Assembly (NCBI GenBank): GCA_022360175.1
Contig: JAKSDI010000149.1
Location: 1-36,434, forward strand
Origin: Chitinophagales bacterium
Lineage (GTDB): Bacteria; Bacteroidota; Bacteroidia; Chitinophagales; Saprospiraceae
DNA: 36,434 nucleotides
Direction of reading: 5' to 3'
The notes beneath the pieces are model-generated. The model searched no databases, was not told the DNA's origin, and saw only the letters and a program-made list of their open reading frames with translations. The translations under genes were made by a program, and so were the position numbers. Shown here in pieces: positions 25,836 to 33,091 of the stretch (position 1 is its first letter; each line of letters begins with the position of its first letter).

Positions 25836-25843
25836 TACCTTTA
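25836..25843 (+). promoter_or_regulatory. Possible -7 promoter element TACCTTTA
   Basis: One base off the TAnnTTTG consensus, 33 bases before the likely ATG of the sigma gene at 25876. No clear TTG -33 box is found about 19 bases upstream. The same word appears before the peptide gene at 36050. Confidence 0.35.
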
Positions 25844-25875
25844 CAGCAATAATCAGCTTAATATAATTGAAGGCA

Positions 25876-26469
25876 ATGTCAAAATATTCGAATGAAGAAA
25901 TAATTAGAATGTTACAATCATCGGTTCGTGAAGAAGAAGATGCTGCCTTAGTTTTTCTCCACAGGCAATTATACCCGATGGCCAAGCAATTTGTTTTAAA
26001 TCATGGCGGAGCCAAGGAAGATGCCGAAGATGTATTACAAGAAGCTATGATTGCTTTTTTTAAAATGGCTAGAATGCGAAAGCTTCCTGAGCAATTAAAA
26101 GTGGAGGCTTATGTTTTTACTATTTGCAAAAACAAATGGTATCGCAAGGCAAAAGCCAATTCAAGGCTGGATACCAGTACACTTTCTGATGCATCTGGGA
26201 TTGACATACCAGACGAAGATGTTAGAATTAAAGCGACAATAGAAGATGAAAAAGAATATTTTCTCAACATATTACAACATCGGTTGGGAGCCGTTTGCTA
26301 TAAGGTTTTAGTCTATTTTTATTATGAAAATAGAAAGATGAAGGAAATTGCCCAACTGCTATCTTATAGCAACGAGCAAGTAGCTAAAAATAAGAAATCA
26401 CAATGCATGAGTAAACTAAAGGACTTAGTACAGGAAGAACCTAGCTTAGTGAAGGCGTTTAAGGTTTAA
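25876..26469 (+). CDS. ECF RNA polymerase sigma factor
   Basis: A sigma-70 family protein of about 197 residues. Region 2 is at about 20-85 (AKEDAEDVLQEAMIAFFKMARMRKLP...VEAYVFTICKNKWYRKAKAN) and region 4 at about 130-190 (RLGAVCYKVLVYFYYENRKMKEIAQLLSYSNEQVAKNKKSQCMSKL). The ATG at 25876 is chosen over a TTG three codons earlier. It belongs to the subgroup that Bacteroidota place next to TPR or CHAT genes. The following gene encodes a membrane protein with an anti-sigma-like cytosolic N-terminus, and the TPR-CHAT and T9SS genes diverge from the same intergenic region, so all four may share control. Confidence 0.87.
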   Translation: MSKYSNEEIIRMLQSSVREEEDAALVFLHRQLYPMAKQFVLNHGGAKEDAEDVLQEAMIAFFKMARMRKLPEQLKVEAYVFTICKNKWYRKAKANSRLDTSTLSDASGIDIPDEDVRIKATIEDEKEYFLNILQHRLGAVCYKVLVYFYYENRKMKEIAQLLSYSNEQVAKNKKSQCMSKLKDLVQEEPSLVKAFKV

Positions 26470-26581
26470 TATTTTACATGCCCTGCTAAAAGTTTACCAT
26501 CTACTAAAAATTTATTCCCCTTTGGCCATGAAAGAAGCGAACATAAAAGTTAATCTTCTTGCATTCCAAAATCACTAGATT

Positions 26582-27316
26582 ATGAAATATTCAAACAGAG
26601 ATAAAATAGATGCCTATCTTAAAGGAGAACTCAACGAAGAAGAAAAACAGCAGTTTGAGAAAGAAATAGACAAAGATGAAGTGCTTGCACAGGAGCTTCA
26701 CTTTCATGATATGACTCAACGCCACATTGAACTGTTAGAAGATAGAAGAATTACGGAACAGGTTAAAGCTATCCATGAGAAAGAATTAAAAAAACGCAAG
26801 CGTAAAGCAGTAGTCAAGCAAATACGATATTGGGCAGTTGCTGCCAGTATATTATTAGTATTAGCTCTTTCCTGGCGATTATGGAACTCTCCTACCACTA
26901 ATCCCAATACCTTATATGCTGAATATTATACAGCTTATGAACTTCCTTTCGGAAATAGAAATGAACAGAACAGTCAAACGGAGGCAGGAGCACTCTATCT
27001 GGCAGGAGATTATGAAAAAGCCGCTCCGATAATGGAAAACCTTCTGGCAATTGATCCCAGTTTATCTAAACTACAGTTTGCCTTAGGCATTTGTAAAATG
27101 GAGTTAGAGCAATGGGATCAAGCAATTCCTCTCTTCGAACAATTAATTAAGAATAAGGATGCCCTCTATGTAGATAATGCCAGATGGTATTTGGCACTGT
27201 GTGCGCTCAAGCTAAACGATCCAGCAACTGCTATTGAACAATTAGAGATACTTAAGAATGCTGAAGGCGCAGTTTTCCAAGACAATGCAGCAGAGTTATT
27301 AAAGAGAATAAAATAA
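26582..27316 (+). CDS. Anti-sigma-like membrane protein with periplasmic TPRs
   Basis: A 244-residue single-pass protein. The N-terminal part (1-80) resembles anti-sigma factor openings of Bacteroidota (DKIDAYLKGELNEEEKQQFE followed by an alpha-helical, charged segment). It ends in basic residues (KELKKRKRKAVVKQ) before one transmembrane helix (about 83-100, YWAVAASILLVLALSW), which puts the N-terminus in the cytosol. The C-terminal part (about 125-244) holds three to four TPR-type repeats (GALYLAGDYEKAAPIMENLLAIDP, LGICKMELEQWDQAIPLFEQLI, WYLALCALKLNDPATAIEQLE) in the periplasm. It follows the sigma gene by about 110 bases. By analogy it would hold the sigma factor at the membrane; the TPRs offer a docking site for a partner such as the neighbouring TPR-CHAT protein (inference). 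Confidence 0.78.
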   Translation: MKYSNRDKIDAYLKGELNEEEKQQFEKEIDKDEVLAQELHFHDMTQRHIELLEDRRITEQVKAIHEKELKKRKRKAVVKQIRYWAVAASILLVLALSWRLWNSPTTNPNTLYAEYYTAYELPFGNRNEQNSQTEAGALYLAGDYEKAAPIMENLLAIDPSLSKLQFALGICKMELEQWDQAIPLFEQLIKNKDALYVDNARWYLALCALKLNDPATAIEQLEILKNAEGAVFQDNAAELLKRIK

Positions 27317-27412
27317 TTTTCAGCTTTCTAGTCACACTTTTCTTTCCTGCTTCCATTATACATATAAGCATGCTCTTTAGAGTACTTTTTCTTAATCTTA
27401 ACACCAATAATT

Positions 27413-28576
27413 GTGACTAACAAGCTTTTTAAATTGATCGAGGAGGTCAAGCATTATCCTGATGAGATCAAAATTCATGCGATTCAACTAAAAAAAAGGA
27501 ATTCCACCCAATTTTCGTTGTTGAAAATACAAGTTCTAGTGATACTCCTAAGCTGTTTAGGGACAGCCAGTTTTGCCCAAATTGAAGATATTGTTACCGG
27601 AGTATATGGACCATCGGGCCTGTCTATTAATGGCAATGATCTTTATTTTTCCCAATATGATTTTGGGGTCATTTCAAAAATTGACATCAGTGAACCTGAA
27701 CCAACCGTTGTTGATGTATTAGGAAATCTGAATCATCCATTTGGATTACACATACACGAAGATATACTATATATAGCCGATCGTGATAATAATAGGATAC
27801 TAAGAATTGACATCGCTAATTCAGGTTCAGACGCTGAGATTGTAGTCTCTGGCTTAATTCTTCCATCCGATATGATTGTTATAGGTGATTATTTATATTT
27901 CACAAATAGTTATCCTCCAGGAAGAATTTCAAGAATTAATCTTACAGAGTCAGATCCATCAATAGAAAATGTAGTGACTGGAATCTTTGATCCCACTGGT
28001 CTCGCATTAAGAGAAAATTCATTATATGTTCCTGATACACGACTAGGGTTTATCTACAAAATCGATCTTGATGATCCCTCACCGAGTTCACAAATATTAG
28101 CATCAGGGCTTCATTATCCGAATCATGTAGCTATAGATGGAGACTATTTATACTTTAGCGAATACGGAACAGGTAAAATTTCAAGAATAGATATTTCTAC
28201 AAATGAACCCCTTCCTGCAATTGAAGATATTCTAACTGATTTAGATGCCCCAACAGGCGTTCTTGTAGTAGACAATTGTCTAATATTTAGTCAATATAAC
28301 TCCAATAAGATTTCAAAATATGCATTAAACACTACAAGTTTAGACACTCCCACTAGCAAGCATCCATTGAAAGTCTTTCCTAATCCGGCGCAAGATTATA
28401 TAAACATTCAAAATCTGAAAAACAATTCTATTATAAAAATATATAATGTAGAAGGTGTCAAAGTGGTAGAATCATATGCAACTTCAAATCAAAGAATTGG
28501 AATTGAGCATCTTGAACCAGGTAGTTACTTTTTAGTCGTAGAAAATGAGCGGCCCGTTCATTTTGTAAAATTTTGA
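27413..28576 (+). CDS. T9SS-secreted NHL/propeller-like repeat protein
   Basis: Up to 387 residues. The body (about 55-310) is a run of propeller-like repeats of the form GPSGLSINGNDLYFSQYDFGVISKIDIS / HPFGLHIHEDILYIADRDNNRILRIDI / YPNHVAIDGDYLYFSEYGTGKISRIDI, as in NHL or SMP-30-like propellers. A T9SS type A sorting domain follows (about 318-387, KVFPNPAQDYINIQ to RPVHFVKF). The only long start is a GTG at 27413, which leaves a 36-residue charged extension before the hydrophobic signal (LLKIQVLVILLSCLGTASFAQ). A TTG at 27521 would give a normal signal peptide directly, so the true start is uncertain. It may be the last member of the sigma-led group or separate; no terminator was found between them. 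Confidence 0.78.
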   Translation: MTNKLFKLIEEVKHYPDEIKIHAIQLKKRNSTQFSLLKIQVLVILLSCLGTASFAQIEDIVTGVYGPSGLSINGNDLYFSQYDFGVISKIDISEPEPTVVDVLGNLNHPFGLHIHEDILYIADRDNNRILRIDIANSGSDAEIVVSGLILPSDMIVIGDYLYFTNSYPPGRISRINLTESDPSIENVVTGIFDPTGLALRENSLYVPDTRLGFIYKIDLDDPSPSSQILASGLHYPNHVAIDGDYLYFSEYGTGKISRIDISTNEPLPAIEDILTDLDAPTGVLVVDNCLIFSQYNSNKISKYALNTTSLDTPTSKHPLKVFPNPAQDYINIQNLKNNSIIKIYNVEGVKVVESYATSNQRIGIEHLEPGSYFLVVENERPVHFVKF

Positions 28577-28595
28577 ATCACCAACTAATACTTCA

Positions 28596-28928
28596 ATAAA
28601 ACGAAACTATATATCAATCTTACGGTTCCTATTGCCCACTAGTTTGACTTCAGTTCAAATCGATACCCAAACAGCAGGTAGTTTGTATTTTGATGAATCC
28701 GATAATTATGTCCAGATAAGCAATAGCCCTCTAAATAAAATTGGCAATGGGGATTTTACATTCGAAACCTGGATAAAAGGTAGGGAATCTGATTCCCACT
28801 TGCAGCCAATGATTTTTTCGAATAGGAGCGACAACCATCCTCCAGGTGGGATTTCATTTTTTCTTCACAGCAAATGGGGCGATTCAGAACATAAAATGCT
28901 TTGCCTTCTCCATCACCTACACATTTAA
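28596..28928 (+). pseudogene. LamG-domain protein fragment, start lost and truncated
   Basis: From 28596 the frame reads (I)KRNYISILRFLLPTSLTSVQ, a plausible old signal peptide whose expected ATG is ATA here. It continues into GSLYFDESDNYVQISNSP and NGDFTFETWIKG, the opening strands of a LamG/concanavalin-like (Laminin_G_3) domain, and stops at 28926-28928 after about 110 codons, well short of a whole domain. A start from TTG at 28632 would give 98 residues without a signal. It is best read as the 5' remnant of a secreted LamG protein. Confidence 0.6.
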
Positions 28929-28949
28929 AAGATACTACACATTAATTAG

Positions 28950-28981
28950 GATAGGGCTGCCTTTTCAAAGGCAGCCCTATC
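28950..28981. terminator. 15-bp perfect hairpin, likely terminator
   Basis: GATAGGGCTGCCTTT (28950-28964) is followed by the loop TC and its exact complement (28967-28981). It lies just after the LamG remnant. The following bases (TATTTGTAAAAC) are only weakly T-rich on the plus strand. It probably ended the transcript of the lost gene. Confidence 0.7.
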
Positions 28982-29108
28982 TATTTGTAAAACATTCGTG
29001 TATTTTATGTTAGTATCAGATAATTACATTTTTAAACACCAGTCAAAAATCATCAAAATTGCGATACGGTACATCATTCACTCTAAACAACCATTTAAAA
29101 TCGTTAAT

Positions 29109-29142
29109 AAAAATAAAAAACCCCAATCAACGAGGATTGAGG
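29109..29142 (-). terminator. Intrinsic terminator on the minus strand
   Basis: Read on the minus strand, CCTCAATC pairs with GATTGGGG (one G-U) around the loop CTCGTT, and TTTTTTATTTTT follows. No annotated minus-strand gene leads into it, which is why a small RNA is suggested. Confidence 0.75.
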
Positions 29143-29369
29143 CTACTAAAAAACAAATCAAATTGTTTCGTAAATATCTTACTATAAATAAGCTACAAAC
29201 AACAAAGACAAAGACCGACGCATCACCTTTGATGATTAGTAGTTATTCATTTTTCCTTTATAATTACTGCGTATTAGAGAAAACAACTTTTAATTTACTT
29301 TCGAAACGAGAGACACCGCATTGTCCGTTTCAATAGCTTTATATTATCAATGAATCAATAAAGATTCAT
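29109..29369 (-). ncRNA. Candidate structured small RNA, about 260 nt
   Basis: The stretch from 28982 to 29620 has no credible gene. On the minus strand it has an exact -7 promoter word (29375-29382), then within about 260 bases an intrinsic terminator (29109-29142). Between them are three hairpins: ATGAATC/GATTCAT with a six-base loop at 29350-29369, right at the expected 5' end; a nested GAAACG/CGTTTC plus GACA/TGTC stem at 29301-29333; and CATCA/TGATG at 29221-29234. No ORF of useful length lies on this strand, and the long plus-strand frame (28998-29336) looks random in composition. I cannot match it to 6S RNA, tmRNA, RNase P or SRP RNA signatures. Confidence 0.42.
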
Positions 29370-29374
29370 CCCTG

Positions 29375-29382
29375 CAAAGGTA
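29375..29382 (-). promoter_or_regulatory. Bacteroidota -7 element TACCTTTG
   Basis: An exact TAnnTTTG followed by CA, the form found in strong Bacteroidota promoters, reading toward the minus-strand terminator at 29109. No TTTG is seen at the -33 position. Transcription would begin about 29368-29370. Confidence 0.5.
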
Positions 29383-29620
29383 GGAATAGATATTACTATT
29401 TTCTGGCATTTCCTGTTGTAAAAATGTAGCGCAGAAGACCCTTTTTAATATGCCTTAATTGATATTGTCTTCTCCAAAACAAAACGCTGTCAAATGTATA
29501 AGCAAGGTTTTTAGGTAATTACATTTTTCATGAAAAAAGTTACTTTTTTATCCATACGATGAATAGTAGTAGTGAGAGGAGTATAGCTACTCTATTATTT
29601 TAACCAATCACCTTCCTACT

Positions 29621-30322
29621 ATGAAATTATTTATCTCTTTTATTCTTTTATTATTGTTTTTCTGTAATTCATTAAATGCCCAATGGGGATTCACGAGCAG
29701 TATTGGCAGAGCTGTACCCGCTGGCGATCTAAGGACTGCAAATCCAAATTTCGAAGATGGAAAGTGGGTTAAAAGCGGTATCCATGTTGATATGGCGATG
29801 CAATACCAATACAATGGATGGCTGGGGCTTGCTTTACATGCTACTCAAAACAGGCATTCCATTCATCACAATAATTTTGAGTCATTTTTAGAAAATAAAA
29901 TCCCAGAATCAGATTTTGAAGTAGAAAAAACTTCTTTCAAAACGTATTATCTTTTGTTAGGCCCATCATTCGGTATCGATTCAGAGAGCTATGGATTTTT
30001 CTTTCAACCAGGTATTGGTTTAGGTGCGGTTACTGATATAGAGTTTGATTACTATTCGACAGACCCTTTACTGCCAATAAGTGGCAATTTAAGTTCTCAT
30101 GCCTCTATAGATTTAGCCTGGGGAGCTACAGCAAGTTTTATTGCTTATTTTAATGAATCATTTGGCATGAGTGTAGAGGCTCGTTACCTCGATTCAAAAA
30201 TGTACCGCAAATATAGTGCTGAAGCTTCAGCACCAGGAATAACTCCAGTTGTAGAGAGTGGATATGCCTATTTCAGACCCATCACTATTGTAGGAAGTTT
30301 AGGTTTAAGAATTCGTTTCTAA
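29621..30322 (+). CDS. Small outer-membrane beta-barrel protein
   Basis: A 233-residue protein with a signal peptide (MKLFISFILLLLFFCNSLNA) and alternating amphipathic strands typical of the eight-stranded OmpA/OmpX-like barrels (GFTSSIGRAVPAGDL, WLGLALHATQNRHS, YYLLLGPSFGID, GFFFQPGIGLGAVTDIEFDYY, GMSVEARYLDSKMY). It ends in TIVGSLGLRIRF with the C-terminal Phe preferred by the BAM machinery. There is no enzyme motif. It lies upstream of the peptide export genes, but a 26-bp palindrome and 230 bases separate it from them, so it is probably a separate unit. Whether it serves as an outer-membrane channel or immunity protein for the exporter cannot be told. Confidence 0.8.
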   Translation: MKLFISFILLLLFFCNSLNAQWGFTSSIGRAVPAGDLRTANPNFEDGKWVKSGIHVDMAMQYQYNGWLGLALHATQNRHSIHHNNFESFLENKIPESDFEVEKTSFKTYYLLLGPSFGIDSESYGFFFQPGIGLGAVTDIEFDYYSTDPLLPISGNLSSHASIDLAWGATASFIAYFNESFGMSVEARYLDSKMYRKYSAEASAPGITPVVESGYAYFRPITIVGSLGLRIRF

Positions 30323-30450
30323 AAATAATTAGTATTCAGTGATTACCTTTTCTATTCTTATCGACATGGTATAGGTAAGTGAGGACATCACATAACTGTA
30401 TTATCTGAAACACTAAAAAATCAGATACTTAGATTTTTATTTAGCTGGTT

Positions 30451-30476
30451 TGCTGTTGCCTGTACAGGCAACAGCA
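30451..30476. promoter_or_regulatory. Perfect 26-bp palindrome before the HTH gene
   Basis: Thirteen bases (TGCTGTTGCCTGT) are followed at once by their exact reverse complement. It lies 129 bases after the barrel gene stop and 77 before the HTH gene. It may be a terminator stem (but no T run follows), or an operator for a dimeric regulator such as the neighbouring HTH protein. Confidence 0.6.
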
Positions 30477-30552
30477 CCAATTAAGTAGTGCCTTCACTAA
30501 AGAATCATGCTCAATTAATTCCACATTATATAAGTCATCGAAATATAGAGCT

Positions 30553-30822
30553 ATGAAGTTATTACAACAACTATTATTACTAGAACGAATTGACTGCCTT
30601 ATTCGTAGAAAAGCTACGGGCTCTCCCGAACAATTAGCGCGCCGTCTTAACGTCTCACTTCGCCATACTTATAGGCTGATCAATGAATTAAAACAAATGG
30701 GTTTTCCAATCAAGTATAACAGACAAAGGTCTACCTATGAGTACTCTGAAAGTATTCAATGGCAAATGTATCTATCCATAGGCGCTGAAAAAAGATTGAG
30801 TATAAAGGGAGGGAATAGATAA
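30553..30822 (+). CDS. Small HTH_11-type DNA-binding protein
   Basis: An 89-residue protein with a winged-helix HTH of the HTH_11/DeoR-like kind (about 10-68): LLLLERIDCLIRRKATGSPEQLARRLNVSLRHTYRLINELKQMGFPIKYN, where SPEQLARRLNVSLRHTYRLINEL is the helix-turn-helix. The wing ends in RSTYEYSE. Beyond it is a short tail with no effector domain. Such single-domain HTH proteins are often found beside Bacteroidota GG-peptide and lanthipeptide export genes and are taken as local regulators. It lies 61 bases upstream of the ABC exporter gene on the same strand. The palindrome at 30451 is a candidate binding site (inference). Confidence 0.75.
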   Translation: MKLLQQLLLLERIDCLIRRKATGSPEQLARRLNVSLRHTYRLINELKQMGFPIKYNRQRSTYEYSESIQWQMYLSIGAEKRLSIKGGNR

Positions 30823-30883
30823 ATGCTGCACATATGCATTCTTTTTGACACTCATTTATTCACCATAATCTACTATTAACACA

Positions 30884-33091
30884 ATGGGTATAGGACTAAA
30901 TTTGAATAAGTTTCCTTTCTACAAACAATTAGATGCCATGGACTGCGGCCCTACTTGTTTACGGATGGTAACACAGTACCATGGCAAGTCTTATTCCCTC
31001 CAATCCTTAAGAGAGAAATGCTATATAAACCGGGAAGGAGTAAGCTTAAAAGGAATGAGTGAGGCAGCAGAAAAGATCGGTTTTCATAGTCTTGTAGTTA
31101 AAATTCCCTTTTCGCAAAAGCCCCCCAAACCTTCTTTGTTAAATGCACCTTTACCAGCGATTGCACACTGGAATCAAAACCACTTCGTAGTCATTATAAA
31201 GGCTACCAATAAATACGTTTGGATAGCAGACCCTGCTGCAGGTATTTTAAAATTAAAGCATTCTTTTTTCGAACAGCACTGGTCACATGGAGATGCTTCG
31301 GGTTTTGTATTATTACTTGAACCTGGAAGGGAGTTTTATGAACAGGAAGGCAAAATAGAAGAAAAAAAACGATGGTCTTACTTATACAAATACCTGAAAC
31401 CATTTCGCAAACTGATGCTACAGTTGGTGCTTGGTTTATTAGTAAGTTCTGTTTTTACAATCTTTTTCCCTTTCCTCACTCAGGCTATCGTTGATGTCGG
31501 CATCCAAAATCAGGATATAAACTTTATCCAGTTGATCCTGATAGGGCAACTCATCCTTTTTTTAAGCCAAACACTTGTTCGTTTTTTACAAAACTGGATA
31601 TTACTACATATAGGTGTAAGGCTTAATGTATCACTCATCAGTGATTTCCTGGCAAAAATGATGAAACTCCCTCTTGGGTTCTTTGATAGTAAAATGACAG
31701 GCGATTTATTGCAAAGGATTAGTGATCATAAGCGCATCGAAAATTTTCTAACCCAATCCACCCTGTCCATTATTTTTTCGGTTTTTAACCTTATTGTTTT
31801 TTCAATCATTTTACTGTATTACTCTGCCACTATCTTTCTGATTTTTCTGACTGCTTCCATTCTATATATCTCCTGGATTACCATTTTTCTAAAAAAGCGA
31901 AAAGAAATAGACTATCAGGCATTTCAACAAATGTCTGACAATCAAGATGCACTGATTGAAATCATACATGGAATGCCCGAAATCAAGCTCCAGGGAAGCC
32001 ATCTCAAACGCCGCTGGCGCTGGGCAGAAATACAGGCTCGATTATTTCATGTGAGAATCAATGCCCTGGCAATCTCTCAATACCAGGATGGAGGAGCTCT
32101 GTTTATCAATCAATTAAAAGATATTCTAATTACTATTATAGCTGCAATGAGTGTTGTAGAAGGTGAAATAACAATAGGTATGATGCTTTCTATCCAATAC
32201 ATTATTGGACAAGTAAACGCTCCACTTCAACAACTCATCAGCTTTATAAGAACTGCTCAGGATGCACAAATCAGCCTGGATCGTCTGCAAGAGATTCATC
32301 AGGAAAATAATGAAGAAGCCAAACAAATGATCAATGCTCCACATATCCCTAATGGAGATTTAAGCCTTCAGCAAGTTTCTTTTCGCTATACTCCATCCTC
32401 CGATTGGGTACTTGATAATCTATCTCTTACTATCCCCAGAGGAAAAGTCACAGCTATTGTTGGATTAAGTGGTAGTGGGAAGACAACTCTGATAAAACTC
32501 TTACTCGGTTTTTACCAATCTCAAAAGGGCAAAATAAAAGTTGGAAACACCAATTTGCAACATATTCAGCAAATGGCATGGCGTAAACAATGTGGCGCTG
32601 TATTGCAGGATGGGTACATTTTTTCTGACACAATTGCCAATAATATATCTGAAAGTGATGATTTCCCAAATTATGATAAAATACAGCATGCTGTTGACAT
32701 AGCGAATATTGGAGATTTTATAGAATCCTTACCAAGAGCTTACAACACATTGATTGGAGCAAGGGGCAATGGCATTAGTCAGGGGCAACGACAAAGAATT
32801 CTCATCGCCAGAGCAGTTTATAAAGATCCGGAATTTCTGTTTTTCGACGAAGCTACTAATGCCTTAGATGCTAATAATGAATCTATTATCATCAATAAAT
32901 TAGAAAAGTTTTTCAGAGGAAGAACTGTCATAGTAGTAGCCCATCGTCTTAGTACAGTAAAGAATGCAGATACAATTGTAGTACTCGACAAAGGAAAGAT
33001 TGTAGAACAGGGTTCTCATAATGAACTTACTGCAAAGCGTGGAAAATATTACACACTCGTCAAAAATCAACTGGAATTAGGAAATGCCTGA
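30884..33091 (+). CDS. C39-peptidase ABC exporter (bacteriocin/GG-peptide type)
   Basis: A 735-residue peptidase-containing ABC transporter (PCAT). The N-terminal C39 domain (about 8-145) keeps the catalytic Cys21 (MDCGPTCLRM), His100 (NQNHFVVI) and Asp116 (WIADPAAG), so it should cut leaders after Gly-Gly. Six transmembrane helices fill about 165-445. The nucleotide-binding domain has Walker A LSGSGKTTL (about 527), a signature ISQGQRQR, Walker B FLFFDEATNALD (about 650) and an H-loop VVAHRLSTV. It works as a dimer with the HlyD-type protein encoded next (8-bp overlap) and should export the GG precursor at 36095. The ISQGQ signature in place of LSGGQ is common in this Bacteroidota subgroup. 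Confidence 0.95.
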   Translation: MGIGLNLNKFPFYKQLDAMDCGPTCLRMVTQYHGKSYSLQSLREKCYINREGVSLKGMSEAAEKIGFHSLVVKIPFSQKPPKPSLLNAPLPAIAHWNQNHFVVIIKATNKYVWIADPAAGILKLKHSFFEQHWSHGDASGFVLLLEPGREFYEQEGKIEEKKRWSYLYKYLKPFRKLMLQLVLGLLVSSVFTIFFPFLTQAIVDVGIQNQDINFIQLILIGQLILFLSQTLVRFLQNWILLHIGVRLNVSLISDFLAKMMKLPLGFFDSKMTGDLLQRISDHKRIENFLTQSTLSIIFSVFNLIVFSIILLYYSATIFLIFLTASILYISWITIFLKKRKEIDYQAFQQMSDNQDALIEIIHGMPEIKLQGSHLKRRWRWAEIQARLFHVRINALAISQYQDGGALFINQLKDILITIIAAMSVVEGEITIGMMLSIQYIIGQVNAPLQQLISFIRTAQDAQISLDRLQEIHQENNEEAKQMINAPHIPNGDLSLQQVSFRYTPSSDWVLDNLSLTIPRGKVTAIVGLSGSGKTTLIKLLLGFYQSQKGKIKVGNTNLQHIQQMAWRKQCGAVLQDGYIFSDTIANNISESDDFPNYDKIQHAVDIANIGDFIESLPRAYNTLIGARGNGISQGQRQRILIARAVYKDPEFLFFDEATNALDANNESIIINKLEKFFRGRTVIVVAHRLSTVKNADTIVVLDKGKIVEQGSHNELTAKRGKYYTLVKNQLELGNA

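Noticed and set aside
28998-29336. 112-codon plus-strand open frame
   Set aside because: Lys/Ile/Asn/Thr-rich random composition, no domain, no ribosome binding site, and it lies over a minus-strand terminator and hairpins that better explain the region.
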